Origin: an uncultured SAR116 cluster alpha proteobacterium
Lineage (GTDB): Bacteria; Pseudomonadota; Alphaproteobacteria; Puniceispirillales; Marisalimonadaceae
Direction: 5' to 3'
Assembly (NCBI GenBank): GCA_902615025.1
Contig: CACMNV010000003.1
Location: 1 to 64,000 of the forward strand
Length of the DNA: 64,000 bases
Part shown: in pieces, positions 39,064 to 49,300 of the stretch
Position numbering within the stretch: the first letter of the stretch is position 1
Layout: the number at the start of each line of letters is the position of its first letter
The notes under the pieces: generated by a model
The model's database searches: none
Told to the model about the DNA's origin: nothing
Seen by the model: only the letters and a program-made list of their open reading frames with translations
Position numbers and translations under genes: made by a program

Positions 39064-40153
39064 TTCCTTTCACCTCATCTCTTATAGGCATATCTTCCAC
39101 ATCATCAATCCATTTATCTAACCACTTATTTGGTATTCCATTTTTAACTCTTGAATTTTTCCATTTTAATGATCTAAGTATTTCTTTGCATTCATCATTC
39201 AATTTAGATTGAAGAAGTTTTTCTTTCGAATTTAATACTAGCCAATTCCCAGCCCAAGCTTTTGCAGTTATATAAGGATTATAACCACCTCCACCTAAAA
39301 TAAGAGTTTTTGTGGATATATCTTTTAAAATAGAAATTGCATGCCAATATGTAGAGTTTGAAATTATCATTTTTGATTGTGGATCATCTTTTAAACTATC
39401 TGTTCCTGCTTGAATAATTGTTATGTCTGGGTTTAGTGCTTTACAATAAGGCATTATTAATTCATCAAGAATAAAAAGCATTTCATTATCATTAAAATTT
39501 TCTGGAACTGGAATATTCATTAAATTATTAATTTTTGATTCTTCTATTTTCCCAGTTCTTGGCCATTTGTTTTTTTCATGTATTGATATTAATTTTACGT
39601 TATCATTATTTAAGAAGTAGTCCTGAACTGCATCACAATGGTGAGCATCTAAATCAATATATAAAATTTTGTTAAAGCCAAATTCTTTAGCTTTTAAAAT
39701 TGCTAGTATGCAATCATTTAAAAAACAAAAGCCTGAAGCAAAATTCTTTCTTCCATGATGTGTGCCACCAGAAAAATTTAAAATTTTTTCTGCTTTATTA
39801 CTTGCTAAAAATTCTATTGCTCTCATAGAAGATTTTGCTGCTGAAGCTGGCCTTGAGTAAACTTCTTTAAATATTGGATTTACACCAACACCTAAATTAT
39901 ATTTTTTCTTCTCGTTTAATTCTAAATCTTGAAACTTTTCAGCTTTTTGCAAAATTTTTAAATAGTCAATATCGTGAAATATTGTTAACTCATCAATCCT
40001 AGCAGGTTCATTGAAAATTAATTCCTCATTAGAAACCCAATTCATAATTTTTAATAGATCTAAACTTGGCCAAACTCTATCAATATTTAAAGGGTGTCCT
40101 TCACCATATCGTGATCCTTTAAAAATTTTGCTAGAAAAAAGAAAATTTTTCAT
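39029..40153 (-). CDS. Histone deacetylase/AcuC-family deacetylase-like protein
   Basis: GGTHHGRKNFASGFCFLNDCILAIL; YIDLDAHHCDAVQ; LILGGGGYN. Confidence 0.9.
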   Translation of the reverse strand: MKNFLFSSKIFKGSRYGEGHPLNIDRVWPSLDLLKIMNWVSNEELIFNEPARIDELTIFHDIDYLKILQKAEKFQDLELNEKKKYNLGVGVNPIFKEVYSRPASAAKSSMRAIEFLASNKAEKILNFSGGTHHGRKNFASGFCFLNDCILAILKAKEFGFNKILYIDLDAHHCDAVQDYFLNNDNVKLISIHEKNKWPRTGKIEESKINNLMNIPVPENFNDNEMLFILDELIMPYCKALNPDITIIQAGTDSLKDDPQSKMIISNSTYWHAISILKDISTKTLILGGGGYNPYITAKAWAGNWLVLNSKEKLLQSKLNDECKEILRSLKWKNSRVKNGIPNKWLDKWIDDVEDMPIRDEVKGIVLYIQKIKKL

Positions 40154-40159
40154 CTTAGT

Positions 40160-40900
40160 ATGCTATTTATAAGTATGTTAAGAATATTAGTTACATTTTT
40201 AGTCATTATAATTTTTTGGTATATTATTTGTTTATTATTTGAACTACCATCTTTCATTTTACCTTCACCTGATTTAGTAGCAATTGCTTTATTTAATAAT
40301 TTTTTTGAAATTTTAAATCATTCATCAATTACTTTATTAGAAATTTTATTATCTTTATTTTTTGGAATAGTTTTAGGAAGCTTTTTTGCAGTTTTAATTT
40401 CATTATCTGAAAGACTTAAAAGATGGATTATGCCTTTATTGCTAGCAAGTCAATCAATACCAGTATTTGCCTTAGCTCCAATTTTGGTTTTATGGTTTGG
40501 TTATGGAATATCAAGTAAGGTAATAATAGGAACTATAATTGTTTTCTTTCCTATCGCGTCAAACTTTTCAGATGCACTAAATAAAATCCCCAAAGAATAT
40601 ATTCATGCTGGACAAACATTAGGGTTTTCAAAGTTACAAATTTTTAACCTAATTAAACTCCCAAATGCATTACCTGGACTTTTTTCTGGCATAAGAGTTG
40701 GGGCTTGTTTTGCACCTATTGGGGCAGTTGTTGGCGAATGGATTGGGGGAAGTCAAGGATTAGGATCCTATATGATCTATAGTAACGCAAGATTACAAAT
40801 TGATAATATGTTCGCTGCATTAATAATTTTAATTCTTATCACTATCTCACTTTATCATCTGATTGACTTGATACTCAAAAAGTTGATTTGGTGGAAATAA
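40160..40900 (+). CDS. ABC transporter permease, ThiX/SsuC type
   Basis: SQSIPVFALAPILVLWFGYGISSKVIIGTIIVFFPI; GVRVGACFAPIGAVVGEWIGGSQGLG-type motif. Confidence 0.82.
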   Translation: MLFISMLRILVTFLVIIIFWYIICLLFELPSFILPSPDLVAIALFNNFFEILNHSSITLLEILLSLFFGIVLGSFFAVLISLSERLKRWIMPLLLASQSIPVFALAPILVLWFGYGISSKVIIGTIIVFFPIASNFSDALNKIPKEYIHAGQTLGFSKLQIFNLIKLPNALPGLFSGIRVGACFAPIGAVVGEWIGGSQGLGSYMIYSNARLQIDNMFAALIILILITISLYHLIDLILKKLIWWK

Positions 40901-40934
40901 TTAGTTTACATCAATTAAAGTTAATGCGATATTA

Positions 40935-41012
40935 ACACCAACAGGGGTGCTTTTTAAAGCTGAGATATACCCTAAAAACCTGATCTAGATAATGCTAGCG
41001 GAGGGAGTTCAT
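40935..41012 (+). ncRNA. TPP riboswitch (THI element)
   Basis: Conserved blocks GGGGTGC...GCTGAGATATACCCT...AACCTGATCTAGATAATGCTAGCGGAGGGA just upstream of the ThiY-like gene. Confidence 0.95.
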
Positions 41013-41013
41013 T

Positions 41014-41949
41014 ATGCGATTATTATCATTAATTTTATTTCTTAATTTCATTTTTTACTCTTCATTTTCTTTATCAAATGAAAATAATATAAAGCTTGGA
41101 TTGGATTGGTTTATTAATCCAGATCACGCACCAATTATTATAGCTGAACAATATGGTTATTTTAAAGAAAATGGATTAAAGGTTGAAATCATTGAGCCTG
41201 CTGACCCAAATGATCCACCTAAACAAGTCGCTGCTGGAAAAATTGATATAGCGATATCTTATCAACCACAATTTCATTTACAAATTGATCAATCTCTTCC
41301 AATTGTGAGACTAGGATCTTTAGTTAGCACACCACTAAATAGTCTTGTAGTTTTAAAAGATGGACCAATAAAATCTATTAAAGATCTTAAAAATAAAAAA
41401 ATAGGTTTTTCTGTTGGTGGTTTTGAAGACGCACTTTTGTCAGGAATGTTTGAAAAATATGGATTAAAATTATCAGATGTTGAATTAATAAACATTAATT
41501 TTTCACTATCACCTTCATTAATTTCTAAAAAAGTAGACGCCGTAATTGGAGCATTTAGAAACTTTGAACTTAACCAAATGGATATTGTAAACCGACCTGG
41601 AAAAGCTTTCTATCCAGAGGAACATGGAGTTCCTCATTATGAAGAATTAATCTATATTGTTAATAAAAATGATAGAAAAAAACAAAAGTTTACAAGTTTT
41701 CTTAAAGCAATTCAAAAAGCTACAATTAAGATTGTTAATAGCCCTGAAGAAACATGGAAAGATTTTTCGAGTTATAAAAAAGGCCTTAATGACGAATTAA
41801 ATAAAAGAGCTTATCGAGATACTATTAGAAGATTTACCTTACGTCCTAGCGCATATGATTTAAAGGCTTATAAAGTTTTTCAAAACTTTCTATACAATAA
41901 AAAAATAATCAAAAATATACATAATATTGAATTATTTATTAAACCGTGA
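41014..41949 (+). CDS. ThiY-like ABC substrate-binding protein (thiamine precursor uptake)
   Basis: LGLDWFINPDHAPIIIAEQYGYFKENGLKVEIIEPADPNDPPKQVAAGKIDIAISYQPQ; downstream of a TPP riboswitch. Confidence 0.87.
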   Translation: MRLLSLILFLNFIFYSSFSLSNENNIKLGLDWFINPDHAPIIIAEQYGYFKENGLKVEIIEPADPNDPPKQVAAGKIDIAISYQPQFHLQIDQSLPIVRLGSLVSTPLNSLVVLKDGPIKSIKDLKNKKIGFSVGGFEDALLSGMFEKYGLKLSDVELININFSLSPSLISKKVDAVIGAFRNFELNQMDIVNRPGKAFYPEEHGVPHYEELIYIVNKNDRKKQKFTSFLKAIQKATIKIVNSPEETWKDFSSYKKGLNDELNKRAYRDTIRRFTLRPSAYDLKAYKVFQNFLYNKKIIKNIHNIELFIKP

Positions 41950-41964
41950 TTATATTCATTAATC

Positions 41965-42441
41965 ATGATTAATAGTAAAAGTATTTCATTATTCTTTTCG
42001 TTATTTGGTTTTTGGCTATTAATGTCTGGCCATTATACAGTTTTAATTACATCACTTGGTGTAGTTTCTTGTTTGTTATGTGTTTACTTGACAATTAAAG
42101 GAAATTTTTTGGATAACGAAACTATACCTATTTATTTTTTTCCTCGATTAATTCAATATACAATTTGGTTAATCAAAGAAATCTTCATGTCAAATATAAC
42201 AACAGCTAAAGTTATTTTATCTAAATCAGAAGAACCAGAATTATTCTCTGTTAAAGCTACCCAAAAAACAAACGAAGGAAAAGTAACTTATGCAAATTCT
42301 ATCACGCTTACACCTGGTACTGTAACCACACAAATAAAGGATAATGTATTTGAAGTTCATGCATTAACTAAAGAGTTTGGTGATGACGTTAGAAGTTCTG
42401 AGATGGATAGAATGGTAACTTGGTTAGAAAAAGGAAAATAA
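41965..42441 (+). CDS. Mrp/Mnh-type Na+/H+ antiporter subunit E
   Basis: YANSITLTPGTVTTQIKDNVFEVHAL. Confidence 0.88.
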   Translation: MINSKSISLFFSLFGFWLLMSGHYTVLITSLGVVSCLLCVYLTIKGNFLDNETIPIYFFPRLIQYTIWLIKEIFMSNITTAKVILSKSEEPELFSVKATQKTNEGKVTYANSITLTPGTVTTQIKDNVFEVHALTKEFGDDVRSSEMDRMVTWLEKGK

Positions 42442-42701
42442 TGTTTTTAGCTGTTTTGATTGCCCTTGCGATATCTTTTTTGTTAATTTTAGTTCGTTTA
42501 GTTATGGGGAGAACTACATTTGACAGAATTTTAGCTGCAAATAGTATTGGCACTTTAATAGTTTTAGGAATTTCTGTTCATGGTTTTTATATGGGTAGAC
42601 CTGAATTTATAGATATTTCTATTGTCTACGCACTCATAAATTTTATTGGAACAGTAGCGGTTCTGAAACTTTTTGATAAAGGAACACTTGGGGATAAATA
42701 A
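42420..42701 (+). CDS. Mrp/Mnh-type antiporter subunit F
   Basis: MGRTTFDRILAANSIGTLIVLGI; YALINFIGTVAVLKLF. Confidence 0.87.
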   Translation: MVRKRKIMFLAVLIALAISFLLILVRLVMGRTTFDRILAANSIGTLIVLGISVHGFYMGRPEFIDISIVYALINFIGTVAVLKLFDKGTLGDK

Positions 42702-43025
42702 ATGTTAGATATCTCTATTGAAATAATATCTATAATATCTTTTGTAGTTGGAGTTTTTTTTATATTAACTGGATCTATAGGGCTAATAAGATTACCAGAT
42801 GTTTTTTCTCGAATACATGCAGCTGGCATGATTGATACAGCTGGAGCGTCATTTGTAATATTAGGAATGATTTTACAAAGTGGCTTTTCATTAATTACTG
42901 CAAAACTAGTATTTATTGGAATATTTATATTTTTCACAAGTCCTATTACAGGTCATGTAACTGCAAACCTTGCTAGAAAAAAAGGTGTTAATCCTGTAGG
43001 AAAGACAAAAGGTAAAACTCTATGA
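42702..43025 (+). CDS. Mrp/Mnh-type antiporter subunit G
   Basis: GSIGLIRLPDVFSRIHAAGMIDTAGASFVILG. Confidence 0.9.
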   Translation: MLDISIEIISIISFVVGVFFILTGSIGLIRLPDVFSRIHAAGMIDTAGASFVILGMILQSGFSLITAKLVFIGIFIFFTSPITGHVTANLARKKGVNPVGKTKGKTL

Positions 43026-43591
43026 TAGGCGAAATAATTATAAATGCATTTCTCGTAACTCTAATGTTAACAATAGCAATATTTATTATTAATACACGGA
43101 AGGTGATATCAACTATATTATTAACTGGGACATATTCTTTAGTTGCAGCTCTTATGTTTGTAAGTCTAGATGCAGTAGATGTTGCATTTACAGAAGCATC
43201 TGTTGGCGCGGGAATTTCAACAATATTATTCTTAGCAGCTTTAAGCTATCTTCCAAAAGAAGAAAAAAAAGAGAAATTTAACGTTAAACATATTTATGCA
43301 ATCTGCACATGTACAATAGTTGCAGGATTATTAATTTGGGCAAGCTATGATTTGCCGCTTGTTGGTCAATTAGAAAACCCTGTTCATCAAAACCTCGCAC
43401 AGGATTTCATTGAGGGGTCACGAAACCATATAGGGATACCAAATGTAGTTACTTCTATTCTTGCAAGCTATAGGGGATATGACACTTTTGGGGAGACAGT
43501 TGTAATATATACTGCTGGTATTGCTGTATTAGTTTTATTATATGATGGAGTTTCAAAAACATCAAAAAATAATAAAGGTAAAAATAAGTAA
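43022..43591 (+). CDS. Free-standing DUF4040/MbhD-MbhE-like subunit (equivalent to the MrpA C-terminus)
   Basis: LDAVDVAFTEASVGAGISTILFLAAL; YDTFGETVVIYTAGIAVLVLL. Confidence 0.78.
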   Translation: MIGEIIINAFLVTLMLTIAIFIINTRKVISTILLTGTYSLVAALMFVSLDAVDVAFTEASVGAGISTILFLAALSYLPKEEKKEKFNVKHIYAICTCTIVAGLLIWASYDLPLVGQLENPVHQNLAQDFIEGSRNHIGIPNVVTSILASYRGYDTFGETVVIYTAGIAVLVLLYDGVSKTSKNNKGKNK

Positions 43592-44023
43592 ATGGATAAT
43601 ATAATTTTAAAGGTATGTACAAAAGTTTTATTTACTCCAATAATTTTGTTTGGTTTATACGTTCAATTTCATGGTGATTTTGGTCCAGGAGGAGGATTTC
43701 AAGCTGGGGTTATTGTTGCTGCAGCTTTTATATTGTATGCAATTGTTTTTAGTGTTGAAGATTGTAAATTGATTATGCCACCAAAATTAAATTTCTTTTT
43801 ACTTGCATTGGGGGCATTTCTTTACGGATTTGTTGGAATAGTTGGATTAATACTAGGTGATCCATATCTTAGTTATGATGTTTTAGGTTCCACCAAAGAA
43901 TCTGGTCAACATATAGGTATTTTACTTGTTGAATTTGGAGTTGGTCTAACAGTATGTAATGTAATGATTTCGTTATTTTACTCATTCGCAAATTTTAATT
44001 TTAGGAGGAAAAATAATGATTGA
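43592..44023 (+). CDS. Mrp/Mnh-type antiporter subunit B
   Basis: LYVQFHGDFGPGGGFQAGVIVAAAFILY. Confidence 0.9.
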   Translation: MDNIILKVCTKVLFTPIILFGLYVQFHGDFGPGGGFQAGVIVAAAFILYAIVFSVEDCKLIMPPKLNFFLLALGAFLYGFVGIVGLILGDPYLSYDVLGSTKESGQHIGILLVEFGVGLTVCNVMISLFYSFANFNFRRKNND

Positions 44024-44408
44024 TCAGATTTTTGGTGTTTGGAATTACTGGATAGTATTCATTTTAATGATGATAGGACTTTACATTGTTATATCCAAAA
44101 AAAGCCTTTTAAAAAAAATAGTTGGTCTAGCTATCTTCCAAACCTCCGTTTTTCTTTTGTATATAACATTCGGAAAAATTGCTGGAGGCACTGCTCCAAT
44201 CTTAACTGATAATGTAAACGAAATATATTCGAATCCTCTGCCACATGTACTAATTCTTACAGCAATTGTTGTTGGTGTTGCAACAACTGCTCTGGGTCTT
44301 GCATTGACGATTAGAATTAACAAAGCATATGGAACTATTAATGAAGACGAAATTTCTGCATCAGATTTAGTCGAATATCATAAAAAATATCTCGAAGATA
44401 AAAAATAA
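44016..44408 (+). CDS. Mrp/Mnh-type antiporter subunit C (NuoK-like)
   Basis: DNVNEIYSNPLPHVLILTAIVVGVATTALGLALTIRI. Confidence 0.9.
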   Translation: MIDQIFGVWNYWIVFILMMIGLYIVISKKSLLKKIVGLAIFQTSVFLLYITFGKIAGGTAPILTDNVNEIYSNPLPHVLILTAIVVGVATTALGLALTIRINKAYGTINEDEISASDLVEYHKKYLEDKK

Positions 44409-44410
44409 AA

Positions 44411-45910
44411 ATGATGCCATTTATAGTTAAAAATTTACCTATACTTATCGTCATCACACCTTTGATGTTCTCACTGATAGTTGCAGTTCTAAATAACTAT
44501 AGATTAGCCTGGACACTTTCTACTTTTGCATCCTTTCTAACAATGATATTCACAATTCTTCTTTGCTTTGAAGTTTCTTATAAAAGTAATATCTCATACT
44601 ATCTAGGTAATTGGCCACCACCACTCGGCATAGAATATGTAATTGATCGAATAAGCATAATTCCAATTATGATAGTTTCAGTAATTGGCTTGATAGCAAC
44701 ATTATTTGCACATAATTTTTTTACTTTAGAAATTGATGAAAAACTTGTTTCTAAAACTTATAGTTTATGGTTGCTAACAATTGCAGGTTTGATTGGCTTA
44801 ATCACAACAGCTGATGCTTTTAACCTTTTTGTTTTTCTAGAAATTTCGTCTTTATCTGCAGTGGCACTTGTTGCGTTAGGATCAAAAGTAGATAGGAAAG
44901 CTCTAGTTGCAGGCTATAATTATTTAATTTTAGGTGCAGTTGGTGCAACCTTTTATGTAATTGGAGTTGGACTATTATATGGTGTGACTGGGACATTAAA
45001 TATGGGTGATCTAGCTCAAAAAATTCCAGCTCTCGGACTAAATAAATCAGTTATAGTTGCATTCACATTTATGATGTTAGGTATAATGGTTAAAGCAGCG
45101 GTTTTTCCTTTACATATTTGGTTGCCAAATGCTTATGCTTATGCTCCATCACCAGTTTCTGTTTTGTTAGCTGCAACAGCGACAAAAGTTTCTATATATA
45201 TAATAGTTAGAATTTCATACACCATTTTTGGATCTTCATATGAAATTTATTCATTTGAAAGTCTTAGATATATATTGTTATATCTTGCAATTTTAGCGAT
45301 GTTTGCAGGAACCATTATGGCAATATTCGAAAAAGATGTAAAAAAATTATTGGCGCATTCTTCAGTTGCACAAATTGGATATATCGTTCTTGGCATTTCT
45401 TTGGCAACAAGTCCAGGAATTGCTTCAAGTTTTATTCATCTAATAAATCACGCTCTTATTAAAGCTGGCTTATTTATGTCAATAGCAGCTATGGGATACT
45501 ATACTTCAAAAAGAATAGATGTGAAAACGATAGCTGGGCTGGGAAGGCAATTGCCAATTACTTTTTTTTCTTTTATAATTTGTGCTCTTAGTTTAGCAGG
45601 ACTACCATTAACGGTAGGATTTATTTCAAAACTTTATCTAATTAAAGCAGCTTACATAAGCGAAGGAATATGGCTTCCTTTTTTAATCTTAGTTAGTTCA
45701 GCTTTGTCATTAATCTATATCTGGAAGTTAATAGAAGGTCTCTGGTATAATGAAAAGAGTTTAAAAATTGAAAAAATTAAAGAATTGCCTGAAATTTATT
45801 TACCACTTTTAGTTATTACTTTTTTAAATGTTTATTTTGGTATAGACGCAGGTTTAATAATTGATAATAGCTTTATTGCCTCTGATGCATTAATGAGTGG
45901 AATAAAATAA
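44411..45910 (+). CDS. Mrp-type NuoM/N-like antiporter subunit D (first copy)
   Basis: FNLFVFLEISSLSAVALVALG; VFPLHIWLPNAYAYAPSPVSVLLAATATKVSIYI; KKLLAHSSVAQIGYIVLG. Confidence 0.9.
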   Translation: MMPFIVKNLPILIVITPLMFSLIVAVLNNYRLAWTLSTFASFLTMIFTILLCFEVSYKSNISYYLGNWPPPLGIEYVIDRISIIPIMIVSVIGLIATLFAHNFFTLEIDEKLVSKTYSLWLLTIAGLIGLITTADAFNLFVFLEISSLSAVALVALGSKVDRKALVAGYNYLILGAVGATFYVIGVGLLYGVTGTLNMGDLAQKIPALGLNKSVIVAFTFMMLGIMVKAAVFPLHIWLPNAYAYAPSPVSVLLAATATKVSIYIIVRISYTIFGSSYEIYSFESLRYILLYLAILAMFAGTIMAIFEKDVKKLLAHSSVAQIGYIVLGISLATSPGIASSFIHLINHALIKAGLFMSIAAMGYYTSKRIDVKTIAGLGRQLPITFFSFIICALSLAGLPLTVGFISKLYLIKAAYISEGIWLPFLILVSSALSLIYIWKLIEGLWYNEKSLKIEKIKELPEIYLPLLVITFLNVYFGIDAGLIIDNSFIASDALMSGIK

Positions 45911-47361
45911 TGACCAATGAATTTTATATATATTTATCAATTTTAACGCCCCTTATTTCCTTTTTTATAACTCCTTTATTATCGTCAAATCCGAATTTAA
46001 GAGATAGTTTGGGACCAATTGGTGGAATTATTACGTTTTACAGTTCTCTCAATGTCGCATCACTTTTCTTAGATGGAGAAATTCTTAGTTTCACATTTTT
46101 TCAAATAAGCGAAACATTATCTATTTCATTCAAGATAACAGGTTTAGGTGTAATATTTGGGCTAGTAGCATCAGGCTTATGGATATTAGCTTCAATTTAC
46201 ACAATTGGTTATATGAGAGGTAATAAAGAAAAAAATCAAACAAGATTTTTTACATTTTATTCAATAGCTATCTTTGCAGCAATTTGTATTGCCTATTCAG
46301 GTAATCTTTTAACATTATTTATCTTTTATGAAGTTTTAACATTTTCCACTTATCCTCTAGTAGCTCATAAACAAAATGAAGAGGCTAAAAAAGCTGGAAG
46401 ACTTTACATGGGTATATTGGTAGGAACCTCAATAGTTTTTTTACTTCCAGCAATAATTATTGTTTGGGTGTTGACAGGTAGTTTAGATTTTTCAACAAAT
46501 GGTATCTTAAAAGGTAATATCTCAAATGAATACGTCCCATTTTTATTGGCATTATTTGCGTTTGGAATTGGTAAAGCCGCATTAATGCCATTTCATAAAT
46601 GGCTTCCAGCCGCTATGGTAGCACCAACTCCTGTGTCAGCACTATTACACGCTGTTGCTGTTGTTAAAGCTGGTGTGTTTTCCATGTTAGTTGTAATTAC
46701 ATATGTCTTTGGAATAGATTTTTTAAGTGAAACCAATGGTGCAGTTTGGTTAATATGGATTTCAAGTATTACCTTATTGCTGTCAAGTTGTATTGCAATT
46801 ACTAAAGATGATTTAAAGGCTCGATTAGCTTATTCTACTATAAGTCAGCTGTCATATATAGTACTTGGAGGTGCCATTGCAACAAATATAGCAGTACAAG
46901 GTGCAGCAATTCATATTGTTATGCATGCTGTGGGTAAAATTACATTATTTTTTGCAGCAGGTGCAATATATGTTGCAACACATTTGTCAAAAATCTCAGA
47001 TTTAAATGGAATGGGTAAATCAATGCCTTTAACATTTATAGCTTTTTTCATCGGCTCTTTGTCAATTATTGGCGTACCACCAATGGGTGGATCGTGGAGC
47101 AAATTTTACTTAATGTTAGGTTCTGTTGAAAAAGACTATTTATTAGTTATTTACATTCTCGCAATTTCAACTCTACTGAATGTTTATTATTTATTAGAAA
47201 TACCTGCTAAGGCCTTTTTTCAACAAAAAAGAACCAACATACAAGTAACGAAGCATCCTTTGACAGTTTATCCAACTTTTTTTGCTGCTTTACTTACGAT
47301 TATCTTATTTATTTACATAGAACCGCTAAAGGATATAACTAACTTAATATTTGGAAATTGA
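45910..47361 (+). CDS. Mrp-type NuoM/N-like antiporter subunit (second copy)
   Basis: LMPFHKWLPAAMVAPTPVSALLHAVAVVKAGVFSML; KARLAYSTISQLSYIVLG. Confidence 0.9.
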   Translation: MTNEFYIYLSILTPLISFFITPLLSSNPNLRDSLGPIGGIITFYSSLNVASLFLDGEILSFTFFQISETLSISFKITGLGVIFGLVASGLWILASIYTIGYMRGNKEKNQTRFFTFYSIAIFAAICIAYSGNLLTLFIFYEVLTFSTYPLVAHKQNEEAKKAGRLYMGILVGTSIVFLLPAIIIVWVLTGSLDFSTNGILKGNISNEYVPFLLALFAFGIGKAALMPFHKWLPAAMVAPTPVSALLHAVAVVKAGVFSMLVVITYVFGIDFLSETNGAVWLIWISSITLLLSSCIAITKDDLKARLAYSTISQLSYIVLGGAIATNIAVQGAAIHIVMHAVGKITLFFAAGAIYVATHLSKISDLNGMGKSMPLTFIAFFIGSLSIIGVPPMGGSWSKFYLMLGSVEKDYLLVIYILAISTLLNVYYLLEIPAKAFFQQKRTNIQVTKHPLTVYPTFFAALLTIILFIYIEPLKDITNLIFGN

Positions 47362-47594
47362 TAATGATATTATTAAAATTAATAAAAAAATTTGGGAAAA
47401 TAAATTCGATAGTTTTATTTATTTGCATATTATTATTACTTCTTGAATTTGCAGGTCACAGACATGGTGAATTTCAAATTGAGGAGTTTTTATTTTTCCC
47501 TGCACTTTTTGGCTACATTTCATGCATTGTAATTTTCAAAGTGGGTGTAGCTTTAAGATCAATATTTATGAGAGATGAGGATTATTATGATTAA
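47358..47594 (+). CDS. Small membrane protein in the Mrp-type operon
   Basis: 78 aa, two hydrophobic segments, coupled to both neighbours by overlaps. Confidence 0.7.
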   Translation: MIMILLKLIKKFGKINSIVLFICILLLLLEFAGHRHGEFQIEEFLFFPALFGYISCIVIFKVGVALRSIFMRDEDYYD

Positions 47595-49281
47595 TTCCTT
47601 ACCTCCAGGATTTATCATGTTTATTGGGGCATTTTTAATCCCCTTCCTTCCTAAGCTTGGTAGACAAGTTTACATGGTTTTTTTAGTCCTTTTATCTTCA
47701 TTTTCATTATTTAATGGGTTTGGAACTCATTTAACAATTAATGTTCTAGACTATAATTTTATAATAAACCACTCTGACAATCTTTCACTTCCTTTTGCAA
47801 TTGTATTCCATATAGCTGCATTTATCACAATAATCTATGGAAGTCACAAAGATGATTGGAAAGAAAATATAGCTGTTATAAGTTATGCAGGAGCAGCTAT
47901 TGCTGCATTGCATGCTGGAGATTTGTTTACATTATTCTTTTGGTGGGAAGCTACTGCATTTACCTCAGTATTTTTAATTTTGGGTGGTAATACTACGAGG
48001 GCATATAGAGCTGCTTTTAGGTATATAGTAATTCAAGTCGGTTCAGGAATGTTTTTACTAGCTGGAGCTGTTTTATTTTTATACTCAAATGGAAATGCTC
48101 TATTAGGTCAAATGTCAATAGATGATACATCAGGACTTTTAATTTTCTTAGCATTTGGCATCAAAGCTGCGTTTCCATTTCTTAACGGTTGGCTTCAAGA
48201 TACATACCCTGAAGCGAGTGAAGTTGGAACTGTGGCATTGTCATCATTTACTACGAAACTAGCAATTTATGCTTTAGCAAGGTCATTTTCAGGCACAGAC
48301 ATACTTATATACATTGGCGCTTTAATGACATTTTTTCCTATATTTTTTGCTGTAATTGAAAATGATCTGAGGAGAGTATTAGCATATAGCTTAAACAACC
48401 AACTTGGTTTTATGGTTGTTGCAGTTGGGATTGGTACAGAGTTAGCTATTAACGGGGCTGTAGCACATGCATTTGCACATATAATTTATAAAGGCCTTCT
48501 ATTTATGAGTATGGGTGCTGTTTTGTATAGGGTTGGAACTTGTAAGGCCTCTGAATTAGGAGGATTATTTAAGTATATGCCTATAACTGCTGTGTGTTCA
48601 ATAATTGGAGCAATTTCAATTTCTGCATTCCCACTTTTTAGTGGTTTTGTTGCAAAATCACTAATTATGTCATCATTAGGTTACGAAGGTTTATCATTAA
48701 TTTATTTTATGCTTTTATTTGCATCAGCAGGTGTATTACACCATTCTGGAATAAAAATACCATTCTTTGCTTTCTTTGCACATGAATCTGGTCATAAACC
48801 AAAAGAAGCACCTTTAAATATGATCATTGCAATGGTAATTGGGTCAGTATTATGTATATTGATCGGCATTTTCCCATCTGTTTTTTATCAAATACTTCCT
48901 TATTCAGTTGAATATCAACCTTATGACTTCAGTCATGTGTTATCTCAATTACAACTTTTAACATTCGCGGCATTTGCTTTTATATGTCTATGGCATTTTA
49001 AGATCTATCCACCTGAACTTAATTCAACAGTATTAAATAGTGATTGGTTTTATAGAAGAATGTTCCCGGCAGTAATATCAAATATTGTTGATGGGTTAAA
49101 AATACTTAATGAAAAATTTTCATTAAATTGTTTTAGGAATTATAACATTATTAAAAACTTTTTTCATGATATTATGTTTGAGAACAAAGTGATTGATAGA
49201 GAAGCTGGTTTTGATACACAGATTGTATTACAAATATTTGGAATAATTGTTTTTATACTGATTTTTATACATCTAAAATAA
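47575..49281 (+). CDS. Mrp-type NuoL/M-like antiporter subunit (third copy)
   Basis: LFTLFFWWEATAFTSVFLILGG; AFPFLNGWLQDTYPEASEVGTVALSSFTTKLAIYAL; RRVLAYSLNNQLGFMVVAVG. Confidence 0.88.
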   Translation: MRIIMINSLPPGFIMFIGAFLIPFLPKLGRQVYMVFLVLLSSFSLFNGFGTHLTINVLDYNFIINHSDNLSLPFAIVFHIAAFITIIYGSHKDDWKENIAVISYAGAAIAALHAGDLFTLFFWWEATAFTSVFLILGGNTTRAYRAAFRYIVIQVGSGMFLLAGAVLFLYSNGNALLGQMSIDDTSGLLIFLAFGIKAAFPFLNGWLQDTYPEASEVGTVALSSFTTKLAIYALARSFSGTDILIYIGALMTFFPIFFAVIENDLRRVLAYSLNNQLGFMVVAVGIGTELAINGAVAHAFAHIIYKGLLFMSMGAVLYRVGTCKASELGGLFKYMPITAVCSIIGAISISAFPLFSGFVAKSLIMSSLGYEGLSLIYFMLLFASAGVLHHSGIKIPFFAFFAHESGHKPKEAPLNMIIAMVIGSVLCILIGIFPSVFYQILPYSVEYQPYDFSHVLSQLQLLTFAAFAFICLWHFKIYPPELNSTVLNSDWFYRRMFPAVISNIVDGLKILNEKFSLNCFRNYNIIKNFFHDIMFENKVIDREAGFDTQIVLQIFGIIVFILIFIHLK

Positions 49282-49300
49282 TTCTTAATGGGGATAGAAA

